From positions 558,001 through 622,000 of the forward strand of contig JAWWNJ010000083.1 of the NCBI GenBank assembly GCA_037176885.1: a stretch of DNA of 64,000 nt, read 5' to 3'. The notes under the pieces were generated by a model. That model saw only the letters and a program-made list of their open reading frames with translations. It was not told where the DNA came from and ran no database searches. Shown piece by piece: positions 1-11,710 of this stretch. Source of the DNA: Favolaschia claudopus. Taxonomy: Eukaryota > Basidiomycota > Agaricomycetes > Agaricales > Mycenaceae. A program made the translations under genes and the position numbers. Each line of letters starts with the position of its first letter. Within the stretch, counting starts at the first letter, position 1.

Positions 1-479
1 TTTCGACTCGCGTTGGTTTGAATTGACTTAGAGAAGTTGAAGACATAGAGGTAAGCTTTCCTTTGTTCTCTTCATTTCCTCGTGCGCTGACGACCAACTC
101 AGCGCACGGTTCATAACTCATCTCTTCAAACACACAACTCAACTCAATTCGCGCCTTCGGGTTTTCGACTTCAATTCACCACAGGTGAGTGTTCTCTCCT
201 CTTCTTTTCATTTCCATTTGAACTCAATTTAATCGACTCGTACGCCGCCCTTTATTATCTGTTCACTTACTGACGACGATTCACCCCGTAGACATCGAAA
301 CAAAGACTCAATTCATTCAAATCGACTACGTACGTGCATTCAATGAGTACGCTACCGCGTTTGTTTCGACTTCGGCATCTTCCCCCCGCCATCCCGCCCC
401 CTCCCGCCGCGAACGCGCAACCGCGCGCATCCACTCCTCCCTCCCAACCGGCATTTCCCCCTGTATTCCCGTTGTGGTC

Positions 480-790
480 CTTCCCGAGCGCGAATCGCGC
501 CGTTGATCTGGAGACAGGTGAGTGTTTTCTTTCAGTTCGGCGTCAAAAACGAGAAAGAACTCGCTTTGATTTGCCTCCTAGCGCGTTTCGAGTCTTGGCG
601 CGCCGAAACGCCGTTGTCGGCGTTGTTGGCCTTGACGGTGCCGAAGAAGGCGGCGACGGCGAAAGCGAGTCGCCGTATTCGCCGACGTTCGACTGTTTAA
701 GTAATTAGGTGAGTTGTTCCCTTCGTTTCCGCCTGAAAAACAAAAGAACTTACTTAAATTCGAGTTTTAGCGCGTTTTCGAGCGAGTCGG
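480..790 (+). repeat. Intron-like repeat modules in copy A
   Basis: Two consecutive modules (about 515-690 and 707-840) share a layout: a GTGAGT-type donor, a stretch with 'aaagaact', then a TAG acceptor followed by a 'gcgcgttt...gagtc' GC-rich block that reads like a short exon. Related modules occur three times in copy B near 11280-11700. No conserved reading frame runs through them. They may be exons of a spliced non-coding transcript or decayed coding exons. Confidence 0.5.
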
Positions 791-2062
791 CGCGCGCAGC
801 GCCGACAACGTCGTTGAGGGTGGTCGAGGGGACGACAGCGGAGACGGTGGCGCGGGGGCGAGGCTGAAGGTGGAGTTGGGAGCGAAAATGACCGGGGTGA
901 GAGGGCGGAATTGGCGGGGGAACGAGGATGCGGCGGGATGAGTGAGTTTGTCGGCGTCGGCGGGGTAGCGGAATTCGGGGCGGGTGGAGCGGCGGCGAGG
1001 GCGGCTAGAAGTCGAAGTGAGGAGGAGGCTGGAGGGGGCAGTAGTGTCATTAGCATGGTAAAGGAGGGAGAGGGGCGGGGACGCACCGCATTCCCGAGTA
1101 CTTCTTTGCTGTATGTAGCTACCTACGCGTCGGCGTCGGCTTCGCAAACGGCGGCGGCGGGGCGGGGAGTCGGTGGGTGCGAGTCAAGGAGGGGGTGGAG
1201 GCTCGAGAGGTGGGTGTGAGGGGAGGGCGGGAATTCCGGGAATAAGGGCAAAAAAAAGTCGCTAACAAAGACGCCGTTAGCGTACTCAAAAGGACAGCGG
1301 TGACGCACATTTACAACGTTGACGTCGCCGCTGACGTGTCGGTGAACATGGGTGTGGTAGAGAGAGGCGGGGAGAGCGCGCGGTTGGGGGTGTAAACGAA
1401 ACGGCGGGTGCTGTGTTTGCAGATAGTGTGGTGAGGTGGCGGCATCAGCGAGTCGGCTTTGCTAAATGGATAGGGTGGAGGAGGTGGGTGAGGAAGAGAA
1501 GGGGCGGGCGAGGCGTCGGAACGGCGCTACGTTGGCGATTGGAAAGGCTGGGGGATGGATCGGGTGAGAGAAATCAAAAGGCGCTAAAAAACGCAGACAC
1601 GCACCTTTAGCCCTTCATACGGGCTTCACGGCGGCTGCATCTCGTGTCGCTCGCGTCGTCGTTGCCGGGGGGAGCGAGAGTGCGGGTGTGGTGAAGAGAC
1701 GACGCGTTCGACGCGTCCGGCGCGGGAAGAATGAGGTAGAGAAGGGGATTAGTGGAATAGGGAAGCGACGAGGCACGAGAACGTACCTAAACGAATCGCG
1801 GCGCGACATTCTACGTTGGTTGAGGGAAGGGATAGGCGCTGTTTGTTTGCGAGTGAGGTGGAGAGTGGATAGGCGCAATATTCCCACAGTCACCCAAGCT
1901 TCCTTATTCCCACTGAGAGCGCTGACGATGTACAGTCGAAGGCTGCAGGAAGCGCCACCTGAGGAACCATGGAATCCACTACTCCAGAATCGACGACACT
2001 CAGAATGAATTAATATGTGCTTGTCCCAACTTCCTGAACATTGAGCGCTAACACACACGCCA
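791..2062. other. GC-rich region without a recognisable gene
   Basis: Open frames of 60-150 codons occur on both strands here, but they are overlapping low-complexity frames (Arg, Ala, Pro, Gly) produced by GC-rich DNA. None carries a motif I recognise, and the frames are not all preserved between the two copies of the duplication. Confidence 0.6.
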
Positions 2063-2253
2063 AAATTGAGAACAGTGCGGATGTTATCTACCTCGGGCGT
2101 GTCCGAAATTCATTATAGTTTCTCCGGGCGAACGGAGTTAAAATGGACCAGGCCAGGTTGCCGTCACTTGGCCTTCAAAATAAAAGGAAGGAAGCGCCGT
2201 CGACGGGGAAGACGTTCCTCTGCCCCCACACTTCACCCTGGAATCCAAAAGAT

Positions 2254-4134
2254 ATGTCGGACAGCGCCTCTGTTGCTGAATTTCTTCACGTTGTGAGCGT
2301 GGCGCAGGTCAGTCTCATTTCAGGCGACGTGCTTTCAGAGCCGCTGACTGCGTTCAGACTTACATCGCCTGTGAGCGGTCCTGAACAATTGGCAGTGCTC
2401 AACCGCTCAGTGATTGTAGGCACGACTTCAATCTTGGTGTGGGACTGGCTTTCTTGTCTTCCTCAAGAGGTATTTTGAGTTGCCGGGCCGCTTCATTGGC
2501 GGAAATTGATTTTTTTTTTCTCCGCTTTTCTTTTTCAGTGGCGCTACATCTGGAAATCGGGGGGCGGTTGGAGTCCGGTCAAAGTTCTGTACTGCTTGGT
2601 GCGATACTACACTCTGGTGGTTCTCGTAGGTGATTGCTTTTCTTCCGCGTATATTCATTACTTTTCGCTTTTTGCTTACCTTCACTCAGTAACGGATATA
2701 TGTGCGTCTTGTTATGAGCTCTCGTTCTTGGGTTTCATTCAACATGTTCGCTCTTACAGGGTTCTTCGCCAGCTGGAGTGAAAGGTGAGTGCTCGCACAT
2801 ACACATGTCATCCGTCGCTCAACATCAGACAAGCTCCTGCGCGCAACATGTTCGCATTCTACCCGGCATAGCCGTTATAATCGATCTGTCCGTCGAAATG
2901 GGTCAGCATTGAATCCATTCCTCTTCTTCACCCAGTTCTCACTCCACTGTAGTTCTTGCCATACGGTGAATCGCTTTTCTCCGATAAACAAGGAAATTGG
3001 ACCCACTGACCTCCGTCGTTCAGGGTGTACGCGCTCTACCAAACTAGCCGGCGGATGGGAATATTCCTCGTGGGCCTTCTAGCCGCTTTCCTCGGCGTCA
3101 TGGTCGCAGTCCCGATCCTCGCCTTCGATTGTGAGTAGGGGCGCCCCGGCTTGCTTCATTCACCCTGTCAAACCATGCATTTTTAGACACGAGACTTCCT
3201 TCGTGGCCCGGACCTTGTATTGGTGTGTGATTTACTGCTGTTAACGGCCGCCGTAGTATCTCTGTCTGACATGAACTCCGTTTCATTTTACAGTGACTGG
3301 CAAACCCTCCATCGCCGGACCGAAATTCATCATTGCGTTTTACGCCTCTCCGATGTGAGTTAAATCAGTACATAATTTATTTTATTTCTGGCGATAAACT
3401 GGCAAATCACAGGGCCTTCGACATGGTTATGACCTTTCTCACAGTGTACAAAGTTATCGAACATAATCGCCGTGCGGGTTCGTCTTCGTTGATGAACCGA
3501 ATTGTCCGTGATGGACTGTTGTATTTCTTTGCAATCACTTCGCTGAATCTGTGAGTGGACGTCTATCCTCCTGCTACTGTTGACCAATAAGGCTTTCAAT
3601 AGATTGAATGTTGTATTTTTCATGTGAGATGCTCGATGCTCATCGATAACCCGATATTAAATCCCCGCAAGCCAACGCGACGAGCTGATCCAAGCCATAA
3701 ACGCTCCCATGAGCATCCAACTCTCTAGTGTATTATGTTGCCGGCTGTACGTCTACAACCCTCATCTGATTTATCCCGGCTAACTCTGCGAAAGGATCCT
3801 CAATCTACGAGCTTCGAGCGACGCAAGACCCGGTGCCAAGAAATTCAGCAACACCCGAGGGGGCTGGGTCACCGACATTGCGCAAGAAACCGAGGAAATC
3901 GAAACCATACACTTTACCTCGCGATCGTGTATCAGCCCTCAGCCTCCTCCCCGCAACTCGCAGCTTCCGCCATCTAGCCAGGAAGGTGAATAATTTACGC
4001 GTCTCTTAGAGCCATCGACTGATATGCTAGGTATCTTCGTTCATTTTGAGCGCAACGTCGAGCGTGATGGCGATTCGTCCTCGAGTAAAACTCAGATTGA
4101 AAGTCCAACGCTGGACACACTTCCACCTGTATAA
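2254..4134 (+). CDS. DUF6533 seven-helix membrane protein, copy A
   Basis: Spliced by eye into about ten exons, this gives a multi-helix protein of the fungal DUF6533 family, whose function is unknown. Exon 1 begins MSDSASVAEF. After two short introns (2308-2357 and one of about 40 nt) comes the family signature YIALIVGTTSILVWDWL then PQEWRYIW. Helix three reads EMVLAIRVYALYQ, followed by the hydrophobic GIFLVGLLAAFLGVMVAV. A later helix ends with the RLILNLR motif that typically closes the membrane domain, and a polar cytoplasmic tail ends DTLPPV. The start at 2254 was chosen because DUF6533 proteins begin shortly before helix one; an in-frame ATG also exists at 2143. The frame is intact, and the gene is duplicated at 13317-15182. 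A role as a sensor or receptor is only an inference from topology. Confidence 0.82.
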
Positions 4135-5359
4135 ATTCGATGCAATAAAATCGCTTTGTCCCAAAAAGGAAATTCTCAGACGCCGCCAACCCCGCCTCGC
4201 AACCAAGCTCGCCGCGCGACCAAGGTCGCAAGCGACTCGCCAGCCCCCAACTTATAGCTTTCTGCTCGTGCACGGACCTCTCAACAGCTTGGTTTGTTTT
4301 GTTTCTGATAGTCCCGGGGAGAAAAATTGGATTTTTGGACTTGCAGGATGCGGTTTTGCTGCGACTTTGGGTGGGGGTGTAGGTGGAATGATGTACTAGA
4401 CAGTTTCAACTCAATATATTCATTTTTCCGAGCAAATACGGTACAAAGTAAGAACGTAAACTACTAGAGTGGTAAAATTGAACTACAAGGTGAAAGACGC
4501 GTCGAGACACGCTAATTAACGCGTTTCGACGCGTCAAAGTCCGTATATTCACTCGTAACTACTGCACAACTGGAATTTGAAGTAAAGTCGACGCGTCTTA
4601 CCTGTTTGTGACGCGAATTTCCACCAAGTCGGCTGTTTCGAGTGAAAAGTTGATATTTTGACCTTGAGGTGGAGTTGCGCTGAGGCTGCAAATCAAGCAA
4701 GTCAATAAACAGCCATTGATCGAAAGGAACGAAGTCAAACCTTAATTGAAATAAGCTGTTTGAGCTGGTTTGAAGTCTGGCGGGTCTACAAAGAAACAAG
4801 TCAGTAAATTCACATTGCGAGCATACCAAGATGAAATTCATTCAATTTGCGCAAGTTCCACGCTCCCGTGAAGACTTAGGCCTAAGTTTAATGCAAAGGG
4901 TTAGTCCGAAAGCCTAAGAGTTGAATGAAATACATACCTCAAACCGAACGATGTTGAAGTTCAAGTTCATGGGAACTCGAAAACTCGAATCTGAAAACTG
5001 CAGTTGAAGGTAAGTGAGTGGAAAGGCCGAATCAAACGACGTGGTTTGCTTACCTGAACAACTTCCCGTACGAAGTCGGCGGTCGGCGGACGCCGAAATC
5101 TCGAATTTCCAATTTTGATGTTGGCCTTGGAGAAACGGGGCAGGCGGGGGGCTGGGAGACTGAACTATGGAAGTCAGTAGTACTTCAAAAGGAATGAAAC
5201 ACACCTTTGGTTCGTCCATTTCACCAACGTCGCTCGCCGGACGGCGAAAAATCGAATTCCCGAAAACGCCGGGAATTCGACTTGGGTGAGATTTGAAGCG
5301 CGAGATCTGTAAACTACAGTATGATAGGGACGTAGATAGAAGAAGACTCACCTGAGACC
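4135..5359. other. Intergenic, no gene seen
   Basis: The stretch 4140-4400 contains an open frame ending in a Gly-rich hydrophobic run (GFAATLGGGVGGMMY), possibly the remnant of a lost 3' exon, but no family is recognisable. The remainder has only short open frames. The duplicated sequence ends at about 4136, so this DNA is not shared with copy B. Confidence 0.5.
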
Positions 5360-6135
5360 TTGCTCGGCGGATGAAAATCTATATACTCAGCGCATTCGCG
5401 CCGCTTCGACGAGCCACGTAGCTCGTGATGACGTCGCTTTGAGTTTGGAGGGGCGGCTTTTGCTTGCTGGTGGCAAAATCCCCGTGAATCACTGCTGAAA
5501 CTAAGTCAGAAAGAGCATAAAAAGAGATGGAAGGGATACACACCCGAGGTCTCGCTCGCGGGAACAATTTCTATATACTCGAAGCTATACGCGCCGCTGC
5601 GCGGCGCGCCATCGACGAGCTGAACAGCTGGTGAGGCTGGGGGAGGCGCTGCTTTGAGTATGGAGGGCAGTTTTTGCCTGCCGGCGGCAAAATCCCCGGC
5701 GAAAATGCGCTACAATGAAGTCAGAAAAGGCGTAGAAAGTTATAGTTATAGATATACTCACCTTAGTGTGCCGCTCCGCGGACAAGTTTCTATATACTCA
5801 ACGCGTTACAGCGCCGCTGCGCGGCGCGTCCTTGACGAGCTCAAGAGCTCGTGAGGCTCGTAGGAACCTCGTTGGTTTGAGTTTGGCAGGCGACTTTTGC
5901 CTGCCGGCGGCAAAATCCCCGGTGAAAATGTGCTGAAAATAAAGTCAAAATGAGTATAAGAAGAAGAACGGATACGCACCTGGCTGCTCGCGGGAACAAA
6001 ATCTATATAGTCAACGCTATGCGCGCCGCTTCGCGGCGCGCGCGCAGTGACAAGGCTCGCGGGGTGGAGATGTTGATGTGTCGATGTAAGTCGGAGGGCG
6101 GGATTAGCCTGCCGGCGGCCAAATCCCCGCTGCAA
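5360..6135. repeat. Four tandem units of about 190-220 bp with GC palindromes
   Basis: The landmark 'ctatatactc' (ctatatagtc in the last unit) recurs at 5379, 5571, 5790 and 6003, giving steps of 192, 219 and 213 bp. Each unit holds a GC-rich block that is near-palindromic in the middle two units ('gcgccgctgcgcggcgc'), and the block 'gccggcggcaaaatccccgg' or a close variant. No conserved reading frame spans the units. Confidence 0.75.
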
Positions 6136-6827
6136 AAAGCTGAAAAGAAGTCGTCAGATTTGGTGATTCAGGAACACCAAGGGAGCACCTCACTAGCATA
6201 CAGCTCTGGGCTTAAGACGGCCGGTGGTGGGGTGGAGAGGGAGAAGGGAGAGCGGGGGAAGGGAGGGGAAAGGAAGGAGAATGAGGTGGGGGAAGGAGAG
6301 AGAGGGTGACGGTAACAAATCAAAAACATACGTACACCTCAAATCTCGGAGATTCGGTTGCACAAAATCAAAGCCTCAACAACGCGGACACATGACCGCG
6401 TGTCGCGTTGCTCGGCGCGAATCTAACGAGCTATTCAGTTCCGATGTCGCGAAAGAGTCAGCATGCTTTGAAGTTGACGCGTTGATTTATTGGGTGGAAT
6501 TTTCATGTGAACTTTGAGCCGCTGAGAGAATTTTAACAAAATTCAGATGGAAGGTGCGCTTCTTCAGGAGTGACTGCATAGAGTTTGCTGCCCAGTGCAC
6601 GCTTGAGCCAGCCAGAATAACACGAAGAGCTCAAAACCATGAAAAAGTGAGTGCTGCCAAGTCAACATCGACTAGAGTTTTGCTGAGAAGCCGAGAGAAG
6701 CCCGCACTGCCTTCAAGGCAATCAATAGAATTCCACAAGACGCCGAGCTTTGGTCGTATGGGCGCTGGAGTAAAAGTGAGATCTGCACATGCGAGCGCGC
6801 TGGTTAGTGCCGGGTATGGAATGCCGG

Positions 6828-7215
6828 TGTATTATACAACCAGTATTATACGCCGTATAATACTGTATGATACCTTCAATACGAGAGGGCCCTCGGAGGC
6901 AATGTATTAAATGTATGATTCCCAGGTGCAATTTGGTGCGTTTTGACCCTTGAGGCTGAGAAATTTCAGCGGTAAACTGCAACTCTGATGTGGATGTGCA
7001 ACTGATTGGCTCGGCAGCCGTTTTATGCAGCTGTATCGGGACAGATGGCGGGTCGGGATTGAGGGGGAGACTTTCGATACTCAAAATACATTAAATACAG
7101 AGAAAAATACATGTATAATACGTATTATACTCAAAAAATTTTCGCCTGCGGCGCCGGTATTATACGTAAAATACAGGCCTGTATTTCAATACCTGAAGGC
7201 CGCTGCGCGGCCCTG
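6828..7215. repeat. Cluster of short AT-rich inverted repeats (GTATTATAC family)
   Basis: 'gtattatac' and its complement 'gtataatac' recur within a few hundred bases: at 6829-6870, where two copies face one partner, and again around 7107-7160 together with 'gtaaaatacaggcctgtattt'. The arrangement predicts small hairpins. No coding frame is associated. Their function is unknown. Confidence 0.55.
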
Positions 7216-8330
7216 TATCATACCAGCCCAAAATCTTATCATACCCAGCCCTAGCGCTGGTTTGTTTCGCTAACCGACGTCAAGCCATGAGAAACGGGTC
7301 CAAGAAGCGCCGGCGCCGCGCGTCGTCGGCACCGGTGACCTCAGCCCGCCTGCCGTCCGTCCTTGCGTAAGGTCAATTGTGCTGGCAGATGATGAAAGTA
7401 GAGAGGTGTTGATTTTCCGTGACCGTGGGAACCAAAACCGTGGTTTGTGTTCGACTTTCGGCTTTGCGGAACAGAATTTCCTTCTAAGGCGAGTTTTCAA
7501 CTCCTACGAGTTCCCAAAGGAGAAAGATCACCTCTTGCTTCTGACACTCATGTTCGTTTTCCACTGCGCTGCAGTAGGGACTTCGGCCCACTCCGGCAAG
7601 AAACACAACATTCCTCGGAGTGTCATTTACGGCTTTGTGGCTCCATTTGGGCGCTGGGAACATGGAAACGGCAAATACGACACTTCCGCGCATTTTCAAA
7701 ATTCGAACTCATGTGGCCTCGGAGCTTCCGTCATTACGTCAATCATGATTGATATTTGTTTTGCGGGATACTTCTCTGCGCTGGGGGGAAGTTTTGGGGT
7801 GATTGGAGCACAAATGAAGGTGATATGAATTTCGGTGTGTTTTCGTGCCTTGCGCTCGTTTCCCGTCGACCCACTGACACCTCCGAACCAAGTTATTTTG
7901 CGTTCTCATTTGGTCTGTTCAAACCTGCTCTCGGTGAAGTTCCAGGACGCTACGACTCCTCCAACTCTCCAAACCTCAATTCCTCACTTCCCACAACTTC
8001 CGTCATTTCAGGGTCCTCTCCCCCGCCCTGTCGATCCATTACGTCAGGTATTGATGCATCTGTTATGCATGAAACTTCTGATGTGAGCTGACAGCTTCTA
8101 TCCCGGTTTTCAGCTTCGTACGAATATATTTAACTTCGCCGCTGACTTCTCACTGTCCGTTTCTCCGACTGAATAGCGGGCTGCGCGGGCTTTGTAAGAT
8201 ACCCACTGTCGATCCCGACAGATGTGCGGATAATTGGGTGAAAGGGATCGCGTTGCAGGCCCGGTGGACGGGGTATAAAGGTGAGCTCGCAACGTTGATT
8301 TTGATTATGGGTTTGCCGCCCACTTCCCAC
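7216..8330. other. No recognisable gene
   Basis: A 149-codon open frame (7379-7828) begins with GTG rather than ATG and matches no family I know. Around 8130-8290 a short frame with splice-like borders may be a relic of a coding exon, but nothing can be assigned to it. Confidence 0.4.
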
Positions 8331-8924
8331 CTTCCTGCCTTTACCCTCCCTCATTATCAACAACTCATCTTTATTCAACTCTCTATTCAACTTGACTTCA
8401 AATCCCTTCACTTCCCTTTCCCTCCCTTCAATTCGACGCTTTCGCCCTTCAACTTGGCCTTCGGGTTTATTCGGCCTTCGCCTGTCCTTCACTTTCTCGT
8501 TAACTCTCATGTCGTTTGTGACTTCAACCTTATATCTCTTCCTTTCAGTTAACTAACAAACACTTTCCCTCAATTCTAGGCTCTATACTTCCTACTAGTT
8601 CATTCCTTTCTCTTCCGGTTCACCGCCGCACTGAATTCTTTGACTACCACTACTTCAATTTGTTCAATGAAGTGAGTTGTCGTCTTTCCTCGTTCAGACG
8701 ATTACTAACCTTCTTATTAGTTTTGTTCTCTCCTCATTCTATGCCATATGTGCTTCAAATTGCGCCCCATTCAATACCAAACCGACCTTCAAGTTGCCTT
8801 CAAGTGTTTCGACGAGTCAGTGATTCAATTCCATTATTTACTTCGAACCCTTGCTTTTCGATCCTTCATTCGGTTTTTATTCAACTTTCATCTGCATGGG
8901 ATGTACATTTTGACTGTCTACTAA

Positions 8925-10240
8925 GGTGAGTGAGTTCCTGATTGACTACTTCAACCTTGAATGACTGACCGTTTGAATAAGTTCGTGAGATGCACATTTC
9001 GGCTATCCAAGTCAGCTCTGTTACCGCTATTATCAACGAATACTGACCGTTTCTATAGTCTTATCCAATCTATCCCTTCGATGGGACACGTTCAATTCAA
9101 GTAGGACTTCAGAACTCCAACCTGAATTGACTTCGGCGTTGACTCGGGGATCCCCGGTGCGCCGATTCTTTGTTTCTTTCGCATTTTTCTCTTTGTTTAT
9201 TGACGGAATCACTCAGGATTGACTTGGATAGCGAGTGTCGGGTTGGGTCTGTCCAGTTTGGGTTGATATTTGATCGGGTGAGTACGATCTGTTGCTTTCT
9301 GACTCTAATCTGACTAGAAGGTTTGAAGGCCGTCTTCGTTCATTAGACCTGGAGTTTTGTTGTTGGATGAATTGGAACTGGTACAAGGTGAGTAACGCTA
9401 ATTCGTTTGCTATTTAACTCAATCTGACCTTGACTTGGAAGCTTTTCATCGTAAGCCTCGGTTTGGGCCGATACCGACACTATGCCGGTATGAGTCAAGG
9501 TACGTTTGATTATTTCTACTTCTCTACACGAAACGATCCTGACTTGTCTTCTGTACACCCCAGAGGTCGAAACCATGCCTCTTAGACTCTAGCCTTCAGT
9601 CTATCTCGACCTCAACGCCGAAACTCTGCCGGTTTTGCTTCCGGTACGTCTGACTTCACTTTCTTACTCAAATCATTGACAGTCTAACTTGAATTTCGAA
9701 GCTCAGACGCCGAAATCATGCTTCTCAGCACCATACTCTTCAAGTTCTTCACGTCCAACGCCGAAACTATGCTAGTTTCAGTCCAGGTACGTCTGATTTC
9801 AATTCCTTGCCACTCTAATTATTGACTATCTTACTTGAACTTTGAAGGGCAAACCTATGCCGGTTTGCAACGCGCGCCAGCGTACCGTACCAATTGAAGG
9901 TATACCGAAACGATGCCGGTAAGCATTCATGTTCTACTTCAACACACGACTTGAAACGATGCTGAGTCCGTTTTTGTACACCCTAGACGCCGAAACTATG
10001 CAAGTGCGCGTCAAACTCGCTATATACTTCGACTCCAACGCCGAAACTATGCCTGTTTCGGCCCAGGTACGTTCCATTTCAATTCGTTACTCTGATTATT
10101 GGCTTCAAGTCGTTTGAAGGCCAGACCTATGCCGCTTTGAATCGCGCGCGCGCGCGCTATACAATTGAAGGCATACATAGACATGTCTTTGAGGTATGTG
10201 ATGTTCAACTCAATGTAAACTCGAACTGACCTTAACCTTC
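8925..10240 (+). repeat. Array of intron-like modules with repeated NAETM-coding mini-exons
   Basis: A chain of donor and acceptor pairs (GTGAGT or GTACGT followed 50-75 nt later by GAAG or CAG) separates short blocks. The word 'acgccgaaactatgc' or a close variant recurs at about 9614, 9707, 9758, 9987 and 10038. In four blocks it reads as (S/D)NAET(M/L) and ends at a GTACGT donor. Stop codons prevent one continuous protein. It looks like a multi-exon transcription unit that has expanded by duplicating an exon-intron cassette, either non-coding or decayed. Confidence 0.5.
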
Positions 10241-10672
10241 GTTCCCTTTCTTTTCTTTCCTTCCACAGCTCGGTTCAACACCAAACTCTCGAGAGTCGGC
10301 GAATCCATTCAAAGTTGAAGTCGAATTTGAGCCGGAATGAAAAGTATTGTGAACTCGGACTGGACCGAGGTGAGTTTGCTTTCTGTTTATTTTCTTCGTT
10401 TCTTCTCTTTTGTTTCGTACGTTCGTTGGTTGCGAATCACAGGTAAGTTGAAGTCAAGGTTAAGTTGAACTCAATAGTTCAACTTTATCTTGAGATCGAC
10501 GGGTACGCCGTTTCTTTCATTTGGTTCGTTCTCTTCATCTAGTTTGATTTGATTTCATCTCGTTTCCTTCACTCGTCGTCCCTCTGTTGATACTTCAACT
10601 CACTTACCCTTTGCTTCCCAGGTTTCCGAATCAATTCTCAAATTGCGGGTTTGTTCTATGCGAGCGAGTCGA
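10241..10672. other. T/C-rich spacer before duplication copy B
   Basis: The sequence is rich in 'ttcaactc' and 'gttgaagt' words, similar to 8330-8900. Splice-like GTGAGT and CAG words continue from the preceding array. No open frame of interest was found. Confidence 0.5.
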
Positions 10673-11199
10673 TTCGACTCGCGTTGGATTGAGTTGAAAT
10701 GAAGAGAGGCTTGAAGCGTTCGAGAGGTAACGTCTTCATTTACTTCATGTTCCTCGTGCGCTGACGACCCAACTCAGCGCACGGTTCATAACCCATCTCT
10801 TCAAAATCCATCTCTTCAAAATCTCAACACAAATTCAGTTCAACTCGCGGCCTCGCGATTTCCGACTTCAATCTGATACAGGCGAGTTTTCTTTCCTTTG
10901 ATCGTTTCATTTGATTCCCTTCAACTCAATACGACTTGTACGCCGTTGGTCAGTACTCACTTACTGACGATTCACCGCGCAGATTGAAAACAAGAATTTC
11001 ATTCAAAATGACTACCTACGTACAAATTAGCTACGTTTTCAGCTGTATCGACTTGGTGTTGTCTCGTTTCGCTAGCCCCACCGCCAACCCCCACCGTTCC
11101 ATTCGCCTTCCGTCGCAACGCGCAACCGCGCGCATCAATCACCCTCCCGTGGCGCTCTCCCGCCACTTTCTTCTCGACGCGACTCGCGCGAAGTCAAGT

Positions 11200-11710
11200 C
11201 AATCTGTGTACATCGGTGACTCATCTCTTTCCTTCGTTCGCGTCAAGAACAAAACAACTCACCTTGATTTCAATTTCTAGCGCAATTTCCGAGCAAATCG
11301 GCGCCCGCGGCGAAACGACGCTGTCGGCGTCGTCGAGGTCGAGGGTATCGGGGAGGGCGGCGCCCGCGGCGTGGCGCGAATCGATAGGAGTCGATTACGC
11401 GTTGATCTGTTAAGATAGGTGAATTATTCCGTTCTTTCCTCGTGGAAATTGAAAGAACTCACCTTATTTTGACTCCAGCGCGGTATTCCGAGCGAGTCGG
11501 CGCGCGTAGCGCCTAGACGACGACGTCGGCGTCGTAGGTCTTGAAGGTGACGAGGAGGGCCGCGGCGCAACGCGTTGATCTGCGTATTTAGGTGAGTCAA
11601 TTCGCTCAATTCGTCGTCAAAAACAGCAGAACTTACTTTGATTCTGACTTCTAGCGCAATTTTGAGTGAGTCGGCGTGCCCAGCGCCGACAACGTCGTTG
11701 AGGGTGTCGA
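11200..11710 (+). repeat. Intron-like repeat modules in copy B (three units)
   Basis: Three modules follow each other at about 11280, 11480 and 11655. Each begins 'agcgca(a/g/t)' after a TAG or CAG acceptor, continues with a 'gag(c/t)(g/a)a(a/g)tcggcg' block and ends with a GTGA donor. Copy A has fewer recognisable units. The exon-like blocks do not share a stop-free frame. Confidence 0.5.

Larger units (their letters stand above)
1..4136. repeat. Segmental duplication, copy A (runs off the left edge)
   Basis: This block matches 10673-15184 in the same orientation. Shared blocks include the opening stretch around 1-130, the GC-rich stretch near 900-1110, the 1870-2000 stretch and everything from about 2065 to 4134. 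The gene-bearing part is almost identical, while the part before 2 kb has diverged by many small insertions and deletions. Similarity stops just after the stop codon of the DUF6533 gene. Because the match is already present at base 1, the copy must extend beyond the window. Confidence 0.9.

Noticed and set aside
7379..7828. 149-codon plus-strand frame
   Set aside because: Starts with GTG, has no recognisable motif, and overlaps frames of similar size.
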